DNA of 64,000 bases from Bimastos eiseni (taxonomy: Eukaryota > Annelida > Clitellata > Crassiclitellata > Lumbricidae). Below are positions 11,151 to 22,800 of the stretch, piece by piece. Every line of letters begins with the position of its first letter. Positions within the stretch are counted from its first letter, which is position 1. Position numbers and translations under genes: made by a program. Location: NCBI GenBank assembly GCA_959347315.1, contig OY365816.1, forward strand, positions 27,469,215-27,533,214, read 5' to 3'. The notes under the pieces were generated by a model. The model saw only the letters and a program-made list of their open reading frames with translations, ran no database searches and was not told the DNA's origin.

Positions 11151-11565
11151 TTACATAGCATCATAAAAGCAATTTGCGCGCACACAAAATTCTTGTTCGC
11201 GCTGGCTTCATTCTATTCTATTTACGGATTTATAAAGAGCCCATGGCCCTTGTGCGCGCGCACATGCGCACGCTGACAGGGAACATTGTTACCACCCCCC
11301 TCTTCACGGACACTCGCTATATAAGGAAGTTCACGACAATTATAATTTTTGTCGACGGCAACGGCCTCTGTTGTCATAGGCTGTCGTTAAACCCTGGATC
11401 CATCCATCTTAAGACTGCCATCTTTTTTCATTGTAGCCCTCGTTCGCACCTCCACCGGTCAGCGGTCCAGGAGACACGCGCAATTTCCAAGCTTACGCCG
11501 ACAACTGGCGTTATTCAGTTCCGCCAATTCCGGCCGCAGACCAGAAACTATTCAGCGACTTTTAA

Positions 11566-12650
11566 TTTTAAAATTACCTACATAAATTTCTTAAAAGAAG
11601 ACGATTACTGACGAAAACAGTATCAACATGTCGAAAAACGACGCCATATTTGCGATGACGTCACTCAACGTAGAGCGTGTTCACTTAGAGAATTGCATGT
11701 ACTGTGGCCTGCGACGATCGCCGTTTTACAGGATAAGCATCAAAACAGACGTCTCGAAATTATGTTTATTACCTTAAGAATGACCCATGATTGCGAAATT
11801 AACGATACACTTCATGATATTGTCAATGTGCTCAAAGTGGCATGCGTAATTCGCCAAACTGTGTTCGAAGTTATTGTCGGTAGGGCCTAAACATCCTGGA
11901 TTTCAAATCTTATCCATACTTACTCTATAATCAGAAGATAAATCTATTACTGGTAAAATCAACATTACAACAATAAAATTAGACACAAAATATTGAGACA
12001 TAATTCCTTCCTAGTTTCAAAAGTCAAACAGTGTCAGAATATTTCAAATATATAATAACCTATTAGTCATCTGAAAATCTTATAATCTGTGGTCCCAAGA
12101 AGAAAACTCAACAAGAACCAATCATGCAAAGGCAGCTCAAAATTCAGAAACAGCGAACAGTTACTGTGATAAGAACGCAACAACATTGTCTAGATTATTA
12201 TCAGCTTCGTCAAGCAAAGACATTAGGACGTCTTTTTCAACCGTTGGAAACATGGCCTCCAATTTTATCAAACTCACGACAGACACAGGCATGTCACTTC
12301 CTTCTACAACATAACACATGACAAAGTTGTATACTATAACAAAATGCTTCTAAAGCACCACAAGGGTACTGCAGCCAACGTGTGTGGCATAGCATGATTG
12401 ATAATTGTAATCACCACACTACATTACACCTTTTAAAGAAAGTCACCCATAACTAGACAACTTTTAAATTACATCAACAATAGATCACAACTTTTGAAGT
12501 AAGTCATCCATAAAAACTTTGGAGTACTGATGTGCACTAGTGTAGAAAATGAATAATAGAAGCAGACCAGCAGCGCACATCACTCTCGGTTTCCATCTTA
12601 CCTGTACTATAGGACATCAACCAGCCTTCTACAATGAATGGTGGGTGATG
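11566..12650. other. Intergenic between two convergent genes; AATAAA at 11972-11977
   Basis: The canonical AATAAA at 11972-11977 lies about 410 nt past the kinase stop codon and may be its poly(A) signal. The rest is AT-rich and holds the 3' end of the facing gene. Short open frames here show no domains. Confidence 0.4.
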
Positions 12651-15600
12651 TTATTCACCTCTAACTCCACCAGATGCTGAAGCAGTTGGCCTTGAAGCGG
12701 ATGATAAAGAATTAGCGGATCTCTCCACGGCATTTCCAGATGATTTACCTTGGAGCTTATCAAGCAAATCATTTCTTGCCCTGAAACAGATTAACAAGCA
12801 TCCATATTAGACAATAATTACAATTATGTGGTTTGCTATCTGATGTAGTACTCTAGTTCTTAATCACATTGACAGTTGATCTGTGCTTCCTAAATGTTTA
12901 CTAAAAATTCCATTGACTAATCTGCCCTTTTTTTGTCTGGCACAATTCGAAGCCCCACGGTAAAGTAATTTTGAAAACCTTACACATCCAAGAAAGTATC
13001 GTTGAATGGGCTCTAAACAAGAACTGCCAAACACTGTAATCAATCAATATGCCTTTTAAAATTCAAACGTCTTTCTAATAAATATTTGCTTTCTCTTTGA
13101 AAGATAAGGATCCATTCTGGGTTTCATCGTTGTATAGAAATACAGATTTAACTGGAATTGGCATGAAATGGACCCTATTCACCAATGTCTTGAATGGATC
13201 CTATTCACCAATGTCTTGAATGGACCCTATTCACCAGTGTCTTGAATGGGCCCTATGCACCAAGTTCTGGTATGGAAATTTGACAAGTTAGGTATCAATT
13301 ATTGATTCATTTTGTTTCTGTTGTCACTATGATTTAATTTTACTGTTGCCGACCTTTTCTCATGCGCCTTTAGTCGTTCCTCTCTCTCTCTTTCGCGTCT
13401 TTCATTCTCAATCGTCTACGAAAATTAGTTGGAAAACGTTAAAGGAAATACTGAATGTGATATACTCACTGAAGTGTTAACGTCTCTCAAACAAATTCAA
13501 TTCTTAGCAAGAGAGAGTCCAAGGAAAAACAATGAATCACTATTAATATTAAGTCGTTTCTCATTCAAATTTAATAGATAATAATTAATTTAAAGAAGTT
13601 TTCAACTAAACTTAATCACAAATTAAATTAAAGTCACTTTCATCAACATTCAAATAATAATCATTAACTAATTTCAAATCATTTTCAATAAAAACAAAAC
13701 AATAGTAATTATTCAATGATTAAAAACATAATTAACTGTAACTCATTTTTGTTAAAATTTCATTAATAATCATTGATTACCAATGTAGACAAAACTTGTG
13801 CTCACTTTCTGTCGAGCCGCCTGCTTCACTCGGTCATACTTTGCCTCTTCGCGTAGCTTCTCATCTTGTTTGCATTTCTGAAACCGTTGCTGCAGGCAAG
13901 AAAGACATCAATTTCATTCAATTAGGCTCTTTGATAATGTCGTGAAATCAACACTAATATAGTGATGTTATAAATATCATAAACAGCAATTTAATCCCAG
14001 GAATTTATTGCAAATATATATATATATATATAATATATATAATCAATCAATAAAATGTCTGAAAATATGACAGAAGTACAATCAAAGGCTCATTTGTTCA
14101 CTAAGAGCATTTATCAATCAATCAATCAAAAATACTTGATATAGCGCCTCTTCAAGATATCTACTCAGAGGCGCTCCCGGCCTAACCCTCGGCTGAATAC
14201 ATCGCTCTACTATAAGACGTCAAAACAGAACCAGCTTTACATGATGGGTTAGTACCTATACTGGTATCCATGATTGAAGTAATTCAACAAAAATGTCTGG
14301 TAGCAGGCGATAACAATTAACAGACAGAGAGTGGGCAAGTTATGGCCACACTAATATATCTACAAGGTAGGCACTACTGAAAAGAGAGATGCAAACAGAG
14401 CACATTAAGAATCCTGAAAGCCTAGGTTGAAATGGTCACAAATCAAAGACGTCTATATAGAAATAATAACAATAATACTACCAAGAAGAATGTCATAAAA
14501 ATGGAAAAAGGTTATTAATAGTTATAGCAGATAATACAACTGCAAATTAATAATGATTAATGTTGATACCTGTGGTGATAAGGTGGATGATGCCTGTGCA
14601 GGTAAACTTCTTTGAGTGACAGCTGTGGCATCGCCTCCAGACGAAAACTCACCTGCTGACAAGTCACAACAGCCTTTTAAGTCACAACGCTATCAATCCC
14701 AACATTATCAATCAAAACATTACCAGTCACAACATTACCAGTCACATAATTATCAATCACAATATCACCAGTCACAACATTTTCAATCACAACTCCAGTA
14801 AAAAACCAGTAACAGAAGAACAGTAATGTTGTCAACATTACCTCCACCGACCGTTCCAACGTACGAGTAATGCGGTCGATTCGCTGCCCTGTGCGCTTCA
14901 TACATCCTCGTTTCTTCATCAGCCTCTATAGAAAATATTCCAAGAGTCTGGTAGCTCAGTGCAAGACAACGCCAGATGATGACAATGATGCTAACGAAGC
15001 AGAATGAGTATCGCCTTAATTAGTGGCTCAGCACAACAATAGATCCATCGTTCGGTAAGTACATTCATCATCATCACAATCACTGCCATTATTACTTCAA
15101 TTATCTACCTACCAAGCCAATTATAGGTTGTCAATAATCACCATTACAGCATGACATCATCATCGTCACTGTCACCATCGCCATCATCATCATCATCATC
15201 AACATAGATAGCTGGTCTGTGAATTTCACTAACGCCTTTGAATGGCCTGCCGTCTCCTTTCATCTGGAGTGAACATCGTGAAACCTTCTCCACGTCTACA
15301 AAAATGCAGCGCAAGTTAATTTCAATGTACTGTTCAGTCAAATGGTCCACAAACCCAACGTTTCAATTTCCAACCCACTCAACCACATGCTCGACCAAAC
15401 AACTCGCCGTCCTCATAATCATGGGTTCCTTCTGAAAGTCATAGGGCAACATTGGGTACAAATAAAAGACACCCATTATTTTCGATCATTTGTCAAGTCA
15501 AATGCTACCTTCAGATTTAGTTCAAGTGTTGTTATGTCCTCATTTAAATCATCTATTCATTCAATAAATCTGTCAAGCAGTTACTTGGATACCAAATAGC

Positions 15601-15769
15601 TACCCCATTTTATCCACCAATCAAGAGTATCATTATTATTGTCCTTTTTTACGTCTGTCACATACATATTACAGAAAAATCAACGAAAAATTGATTGTCT
15701 GTCACCTGGGTTCTCTGCGCGTTGGTGAAGCGTCCCTTTGGGGCTCTGTGGGTAATTCTTCCGACATTC
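12651..15769 (-). CDS. EPSTI1-like coiled-coil protein (N-terminal end unresolved)
   Basis: Exons in order: 15706-15769, 14842-14923, 14570-14652, 13806-13889, 13354-13415 and 12651-12780 (stop TAA). All have GT-AG borders and matching phases, giving about 167 residues without the N-terminus. Visible parts are YEAHRAANRPHYSYVGTVGG, a charged coiled-coil (QRFQKCKQDEKLREEAK, then TIENERREREREERLKAHEK) and RARNDLLDKLQGKS. These align in order with vertebrate EPSTI1, which has WKEQNRAKP...LGG, a long coiled coil and NNAFLDRLQGKS. EPSTI1 is an interferon-inducible protein in mammals with poorly defined function, and nothing here shows the function of this one. The start codon is not settled: exon 1 is also open in another frame with an ATG at 15765-15767 (see findings). 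It converges on the kinase-like locus. Family assignment rests on eye alignment. Confidence 0.65.
13168..13268. repeat. 26-bp tandem repeat, about four units
   Basis: Units ATGGACCCTATTCACCAATG plus TCTTGA, with single-base changes, inside an intron of the EPSTI1-like gene. Confidence 0.85.
14100..14300 (-). repeat. LINE 3' tail with (TTGA)n terminus
   Basis: On the minus strand it ends GAGGCGCTATATCAAGTATT followed by TTGATTGATTGA. The same layout (AGCTCCTC..TATATCAAGTTTCATTGATTGATTG) is at 53755-53955, so both are 3' ends of one retrotransposon branch. Confidence 0.5.
14684..14798. repeat. 15-bp tandem repeat
   Basis: About seven units of TCACAACATTACCAG with substitutions, in an intron just upstream (in gene sense) of the 83-nt exon of the EPSTI1-like gene. 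The plus-strand reading (YQSQH)n is open because the period is a multiple of three. No exon border supports translation. Confidence 0.8.
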
Positions 15770-16320
15770 CTATTAAAATAGAAACTTCAATTACATTCAC
15801 CCAACGATAAATTAAAGGCCTCGTGATATCATATGGGCAACATTCCACATTCTTAGTCAAAACGTGATCTTGCGCTATAAAAATCACCAAAGCTCAAGAA
15901 TAATGCTTAAAATGCCCAGCTGTGTTACTTTGTAGCTGTATAAAGTGCAATTGACAACCTATGACACGGTATCTACGCTTTATCCTTTATATCGTAATAA
16001 TCTGACCTCTTATAGGATTCGTAGGGTTCATCCTTTGAGTTGGTCTCGTTGTCTGCGCTCCTCTTGTACGATTTGCATACGTTCTACTCATTGCGACAGT
16101 GAACCTGGTTTAAAAAACCACAATGAAAACCCATAACAATGACACTTCTCTGGAAATTGCAAACAGCTTTGGTATTCTCAAGTAGTTTCGAAACCAGAAC
16201 AACCGAAAAATACCTAAATATATAATCCCGCACAGATTCCTCGTTTGTAAACGTCAGAGCCAGGCATCAGCGCCACCTGTGTATGGACGGTGTATAGTGA
16301 CGAGAGACGACAACATCCAT

Positions 16321-16470
16321 AATCCATACCGTAATCGTAATCTCAACATTTCTATAGCGCCCAGACGCTAAGATGTGGGGACCAGCTTATTCACAGGCGC
16401 TTAATCAAAAACAGAACCAATGGGCAGGGGTCAAAATCTAGAGAGTCAGACAGGCAGATAATGAAGGTAC
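16321..16470 (-). repeat. LINE 3' tail, (TAATCG)n terminus
   Basis: The reverse complement reads GATTAAGCGCCTGTGAATAAGCTGGT, then GGCGCTATAGAAATGTTGAG and ATTACGATTACGG. It matches 16690-16910 in opposite orientation and 40790-41010. Confidence 0.65.
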
Positions 16471-16689
16471 GTAACATCGTTAACTCAACACTTACACGTA
16501 CAGTGCTCACAGTCGAGGAACCAGTTTATTCAATTTTGATTGAGCATTATTATTACCAAAGGGGGGTGACGTAGGGCAACGTAAGAAGTGGCCATTTTTT
16601 TATAGGTGAAACAAGCAGAAATTAGCGATTTTATTAAGTTCTTTTATTAAGTAATTTTATCACTGCTCTTTCGCAAATCCTATCCTGAT

Positions 16690-16910
16690 TCCTCCTCTTT
16701 CTCCTATCTCCTTCGCCGTTTCAACTCCAAACACCATCCACCTTAGCCAGACGGCTATACCTTTCTGCCGTCTGACTCCTTGCATTTGACCCCCTGCCTA
16801 TCGATTCTGTTTTGATTAAGCGCCTGTGAATAAGCTGGTTCCCGCGACTACGCTTTTGTGGGCGCTGTAGAAATGCTGAGATTACGATTACGAATACGAT
16901 AAGTAAATTT
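16690..16910 (+). repeat. LINE 3' tail, (TAATCG)n terminus
   Basis: Plus-oriented copy of the tail at 16321-16470: GATTAAGCGCCTGTGAATAA, GGCGCTGTAGAAATGCTGAG, ATTACGATTACGA. Together the two form an inverted pair separated by about 220 bp. Confidence 0.65.
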
Positions 16911-17089
16911 GAAGGCGGTTTTTGATTTATAAGCTTAAGCGGTGAACGTGTCCACGTGTGGCAAAAGTCATAGAGTTTTAGATTCTACAACACTTAGATA
17001 ATTTGCTTAGGCTACAATCGCTGTAGTCCTATAGTGTCTTATTGTGTGTCGTTTAGGTCTACGTGTGGGTGTCTGTAGCATGGACGTCA

Positions 17090-17222
17090 ATCCCCCTCTG
17101 AGTGATGGAGGTAAACACTTTGGTTCCAAGTGTCAGGAAGGCAAGATATTCCCCAATAAGAGCGACAAACTAATTGAAATTTGAGGCGTTTGCCTACGGA
17201 ACCCCCCCTATCTGGACGACCC
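17090..17222. repeat. Inverted partial copy of the 10218 MITE family
   Basis: CCCCCTCTGAGTGATGGAGG and CAAGTGTCAGGAAGG match the reverse complement of 10330-10375. The end CCCCCCTATCTGGACG matches the reverse complement of the fragment at 10640. Confidence 0.5.
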
Positions 17223-17230
17223 TGGTCTGT

Positions 17231-18530
17231 AGGTGTGTGTGTGCACTGTGCGTAAGGCATGCATGTGTGCTGATATAATTATATGATAGATATGTATGCG
17301 AACTCCTATTCACTTTTTATCGTTTCCTGGATCACATGTGAATCTACATAAACAACGCACATTAATTTCAGCAACGAGCATAAAATTAACATGCCAATTA
17401 ATGGCTTCGTCAAATTAATAACATGCTTTTTCACTGCAGTGTTTGACAATGCATGGCACACAATGATACTAATTAGCGCATGCGTTCATTGTTACTCTGG
17501 TCGAGATTTAATTAACTCTCCCAAAATTTAATTAGCCAACAAAGGGAGGTGAACCTCGATTTGCCTGCTCTATTACAAGGAGATCGCATCGTAAGTGCCT
17601 CTCCGTCAGGAAGTAGACGATAGTCCCAGACGCCCATCTGCCGCCCTCTCGTAAACCTTCTGAATACGTCATTTGTATAGGGAAAGATATAACTTGATCA
17701 ACTCATTTAAGTATGAACGGGTTCCAGGTCATAATATAAGCTCTGTGTAGCCTACATGAGCATTATAGCAAGCGTTTCGCGCTTTTTGACCTTGGCAATG
17801 TTATCACTAAAGAAATTATAGGCCTATTGTTTAGAACATCAGTAGATTCAGTACATGTATATAATAGTCTGAATGCCCTGCAATGCCCTTGCTATAGTTT
17901 AGAATAAGGTTTATAGGTGTGAAAGAAAACACAACTTTATAGGCCTACACAAACCGCTAATGACCTTCGCTTGACCTAGATATTATAGGCCTACCGGTAC
18001 GACAAACCAACCTAGCGATGACTGTGTACGGACCTTGAGCATGTCCTTCACACATGGTTGCTCAGTGTCATCAACTCAATGCTGTGTCGTATACGGACGT
18101 GTGTGTGTGTGCATTTCTGAGCCTTGGAAGAAGAGCAAAATGCCGTGTGGATTTCATTATGTTTTACAAACTGCACCCTAAACCAAACAATATAAACAGT
18201 TGGCTTAATATGAACAGCTGGCTCATATAGATGGAACATCTACCATGCCACTGACTATGTTCAGACACTATATAGGCCCAGACCTAAATATAGGCCTACA
18301 TCCTATGTTTATCCACACATTTTAAGTCCCAAACTGTGCATTGGTAAATATGCGATTTCACTGTTTGCGGTTTAGGCCTGCACTCATTGGAAATACCTAG
18401 CAAGAATGTGCTCATTCGGTAATTCCTTGTGAGAATTTATTTAGGCCTACAGCCCTTTCAAGACACTTAATCATGTACGCTCCCAGTCCAATCACGGCTT
18501 TAAAAAAAGACTAATTAAACCCAGTTAGGC
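17231..18530. other. No gene seen
   Basis: Unique-looking AT-rich DNA with several TAGGCCTA palindromes. No exon, RNA gene or transposon end recognised. Confidence 0.35.
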
Positions 18531-18539
18531 TGCTTGAGG

Positions 18540-18790
18540 GTAATGAGCGCAAAACTATTGGAAGATCGTTCCAGATGGAGGGCGAACTACTGGAGAATGT
18601 TCGGTGTTGTCTCGTAGCCCGTGGAACTATAGAAGCTCACCCCTCGTGCTGCAACGCCGGACACTGGGCGACAGAGATCGCGCAGGCAGGATAGAGAACA
18701 ACCAGAAGTGCAGCGAGAGACTGGAGCGGCAATACGGTTTACAGAGATCGTTGGGCCACGGGCACTCATGCATGTAGTCTGATGTAGACC
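18540..18790 (-). repeat. Probable LINE 3'-UTR fragment
   Basis: The phrase GGAAGATCGTTCCAGATGGAGGGCG is of the kind found in 3' regions of L2/CR1-like elements, and a similar GAAGATCGCTCCAGAGACATGG occurs in the LINE at 19410. No coding part. Confidence 0.35.
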
Positions 18791-19039
18791 TATGCGGTAC
18801 GGGCTTGGGCGTCTAAACGTCATCATTATCCCAATTATTTTGCTATCATATGCTCAGGCATTCAATTATGTGCAATCAACAAAAACGCTCTTACATACAT
18901 TTGATGCAGTTTTTTTTATAGAAAATTACAGCAAAAAGTATCATCTCAATAATAGAAACTCGTTTTTGTACAAAACACATAAAGCACTACGTACGGGTTA
19001 TAACAGACCCGCAATTTACACATTGGTCTGCTTTATAGT

Positions 19040-19530
19040 CGTATTAGGTATTCGCAATCTCCAAATTTATATAGTGCCACTCGAATGCCAAGCGCAGAGC
19101 ACTAGCTTGTTCACGAGCGTTGGGTCAAATCAGAGGGTTGTCCAAAAGGCACTGCAGATGAGGTAACGTTCCGGTTTCCAGAAGGTTGATTAGAGGCGGG
19201 GTAGCTCTTGAAGTTGGTGTGGCTCAGGGCGAGAGTTGATTGGCGGAGGATCGGATGAGTCAAGGTAAATTGGTTGCTAAGATAATTGTGAAACTTCGGT
19301 TTAGTGTTGAAATTCCGTGGAGTAATAGATAACCTAGAGGAGTTTTCGGTAGGTGATGATGGGTGATTTTCAGTGATGACGGAGGAATCAAAAATTTGCG
19401 AAATTCAGAGGGAAGATCGCTCCAGAGACATGGTGCAGCGTTGGATATGGCTCGCTTGGAGACATTACAATAATTAGCGACCGGGGTCGAGGAAGACAGA
19501 GACAGAAGGATGATCGGTATAGACCGAGCA
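19040..19530 (-). mobile_element. L2/CR1-like non-LTR retrotransposon, 3' end
   Basis: Minus-strand codons near 19500-19380 give RAISNAAPCLWSDLPSEFRK, which resembles the terminal block of reverse transcriptases of L2/CR1-type elements (AAPxLWNSLPxxxR). Frame breaks follow, then a 3'-UTR and the tail GTGGCACTATATAAATTTGG plus GAGATTGCG. 5'-truncated and dead. Relatives of this tail are at 120-270, 22240-22330 and 42640-43030. Confidence 0.65.
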
Positions 19531-19874
19531 TTTAACATAAGCATCACATAGGCATTTAATAACAAATTAACAGTGGACCTATGCTAACGTTAAAATCGAC
19601 TCTCACTCCCGCAATGACTTGTGATCATCCGTTCATACCTTAATTGCAATTGTACTGCGTTAATGCCAGTTTGAATTGATAACGGAAAGATTATAATCAC
19701 AATAGGTTTACTTCGCTCGACGAAACGCCGAACAATTGCGCCATAAAAATATTATGTGGCGATTCCAAGGGAACCAAATTGATTTCGTTAACCCATAGAT
19801 ATTAACCGCCCTTCTCATATCTTGCAAGATGGCGTCGACGATTTTCGGTTGGGATATTTTGATAATATTTTCCA

Positions 19875-22800
19875 TTAAGACGGTACAGGTTTTTGTTCGT
19901 ATAATTCCGATAGTAGGCTGCGCAGCCGTGAAAGTGTTTCTGGCGAGGCCTGTGAGCGCAGGATGTGGTTCTCGTATTCGAGCTGTTCGTTCTTATTGAG
20001 CAGATCGTTAACCTCTTCGTTTAGAGCTCGTACCTCTTCGCGCACAGCAAACATCAGATGGTTCTTCAGTAAATCCTAGAAGAAGAAAAATAAACGAACA
20101 CAACGTTCGTTAACTGATCCAACGAAGTCACAACGACTTCGTTGGATCAGTCTACTTCGAGAAACCAAGAGGTCAAGTGTCTTGAACGAACGAAGTGGAC
20201 GTATGGAGGAAGCTGAATGAGGCAGATGTATTATGTCAAGTATAGGCTCGAGGCCCATATGATAATTTAACAAATTTAAAGATTCTATTTTCAAATTAGA
20301 CTTACAAAGCAGTTACAGTCAAGTATTGACGCATTTTAAAGCAGCAATATTTAATATTAAGGCCAGATTCAAGTTGTTCGTTTCTTATACGTCCATCAAG
20401 ATGGAGTTTTGTAGACGATTAGATCCAGGGGCGGCCACCCTGGAAGGGGATCGAGGGAACAAGTCCCCCACTTTTTACAGAGAGGAGATACGTTTGCCCC
20501 CCCCCCCCACATTTCAGACCCCTCTGATTGGGTGTCCCCCAGCTGTCAAACGAGATCGCCGCCTCTGATTAGGCCTATTCAAAGCGTTGAGCTTGGATCT
20601 TAAACAATGCACAACATATCCACTCATAACCCTTACACCAACGAGTTTATCCAGATCCTATTCGGTTGAAGTTCAGCTGATGCGAATAAAAAATACTGCT
20701 TATTAAAATGAAACTTGAGTCTTATATTCTTCTTTGACCTTGGCACGTTAAATCCTATCGCTCATTCAGCACGGTTAGTTCAGCCACTCCAATTCTTCAA
20801 CCTTCCAGACAATATATAGGCTTATATATATTGTATATATATATATATATATATATTGTATATATATTGTATATATATAGTGTATATATAGGCCCTACAC
20901 ATGTATAATGTATTTACTGCTTAATTTAATAACGAATATATATATTTGTATATAATATTAAATACTGAACTTGCTGACTCGTCCATACTTTCTAGCTATT
21001 TTTGATGGTCTGTGCACTAAACTAAGCTCCGATACGTCCGGACGCAGAGTCGTAAAGCTAGTCATAGATGTTCTTATTGCTGAGCTGAACCCTTAACATC
21101 TCGAAAACAACCTTTCAACGGGTTGGCGATTATACCCACATCTGATTATAGCGGACTCATACGTCAAACAGCAGCTTGACAGGGGCTTACTTAAGATTAA
21201 GGAAATTTTAGGGCCTACTTACTCACGAATTTAATTGGCTTACTGCAGGAGTAGTAACGTAGGCCTATCTTATAGAGTATAGATGAGAATTTACATAGTG
21301 CCTAGCTGTTACAGTAGCATAGCATCTGTTCGGATGCGCTCTCAGCGTGCAATCAGAATATAGCGAAAAAAATCTTCAAGCAACGAAGCCTTACGAAGGG
21401 ACTATGATTGGACCCCCTACTGGAATCTTAATAGGGACCCTACGAATGGCAAGGGAGGTCTTTCCCGTAGGGTCCGATTTGTCAAAACAGAAGCAGAGGT
21501 TGGATGATAAGAATTCCTGCGAAACGGAAGAATCTCGCACTCAAGGCCTATAAACGCCCGATTGGCTGAAGCTGGGATCCAACCACTTACCCCAGGAAAA
21601 TTGGACACTGCATTCCACACAGAAGGGTCCACGATGGTAAAGGCTTTGGCTTTGTTGGACTCTGACAGTCCTTGCCTGCAGGGGAACTTCCGAAATTTAG
21701 AAGTTCAAGATTTTTTGCTTTCTTACACTTGATAAGTTTATGCCCTGCTATTAAGAGCGGATTCAGAATTCTCAAGTTTACGATTTCGCGACGAAGTTCT
21801 TACTTACCAAAGCCTGTTCGATCTTGTTTTCAATCGCAACCGTAGAAGCGCCGCTAAAAACATAAACCAACAATAGGCTATAAAATCAGGTGACGCCAAA
21901 AATCGCACCCACGCAATCGTGCGATGAGTGGCCTACCCGTAACTTACTGACTGCTTCATAATATCAAAGTCCGATCACGTCACTTTTTTGTCGAAAAAGG
22001 AATAGCCTAGGGCAGCGCAGTTTTCAAACTTTTGTTTTATTGTACAACCAGATAAAGATCATCGAATATTGGCGTATAGGCCTACCAGAAAAGGTCAAAT
22101 CAGAACCGACAGACGATACCGAAGTCTCCGTGCAGTTAATTTTTATGGAACATTAGTAAGTTCTTTTTGGGGGTTTGGGGTGGAGCCCCAGCCAAGAAAA
22201 CATTTTAGATAATTTGACAAGAATTTCTTGAATAAATCTTAATCTCAACAATAATTCTAAAGCGTCACTTGAAAACCAATCGCAGGGCACTAGCTTATTC
22301 ACGAGCGCTGCATTTAATATGCAAGTACAATTCAATATAATGCGATGAGCGCACAAATTAATACAGCGGTTGCCAACAATTTAAAAGTGTCGCAAGGACC
22401 CTCTTGATTTTATCCGGGGTTCCTCTGTTTCTGTGCGTATTCTTAATTTTAAAACTTCTCTTTTCCCGCTGGACATTCCACACTGGAGCGCCTCTGATTA
22501 GGTTGTACACGGAGAGGCGCTATAAAAATATATAGATACAATACAAAACTCATCCGCCATAGCAAAAGAAACTCTGGTCGACCCAGGTCATCAGAGGAGC
22601 ATACTGTTAACAAATTCCTTCTAGTCTCAACCTCTAAAATTTCACACACTTTGGATGGATTTGCTCTCTCCTTCCCCTGTATATGTCACTTCCAGCAAGC
22701 GACTCACGACCAGATCGATTATACTACTCAGCGGTTGCCTTATAAACTATAATAAATAAAGATATTTAAAAAACGGTGTCTAAACAAACACATTTCTCTA

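Larger units (their letters stand above)
7860..11565 (+). pseudogene. PKA/PRKX-like AGC kinase locus lacking its catalytic-core exons
   Basis: Four exons read in phase: 7860-7914 (ATG start; ends EYTVRLG), 9385-9553, 9810-9867 and 11437-11565 (stop TAA). Exon 2 carries the glycine loop GLGTFGRV, the ATP lysine in YCAMK and the alpha-C glutamate in SEKDIL. Exon 3 gives DLIKGLLVVDKTQRLGNMK, which matches subdomain XI of PRKX/PKA. Exon 4 gives GDTRNFQAYADNW and ends QKLFSDF, the hydrophobic C-tail of PKA-type kinases. All borders are GT-AG and phases match. However, only 256 bp separate exons 2 and 3, so about 140 residues (catalytic loop HRD, DFG, APE) have no room. The HRWF segment after exon 3 was also not found. 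The joined product would be about 136 residues and inactive as a kinase. It may be a pseudogene, a truncated non-catalytic gene, or an assembly that lost sequence. Exon 1 is the least certain. Confidence 0.7.

Noticed and set aside
11174..11436. 145-codon open frame as a separate gene
   Set aside because: The convincing coding part is the kinase C-tail exon from 11437, which is in a different frame; the longer frame has no domain.
15985..16110. Possible upstream exon of the EPSTI1-like gene (QEERRQRDQLK or MSRTYANRTRG frames)
   Set aside because: The charged frame ends at a stop with no donor, and the other frame's donor has the wrong phase for the next exon.
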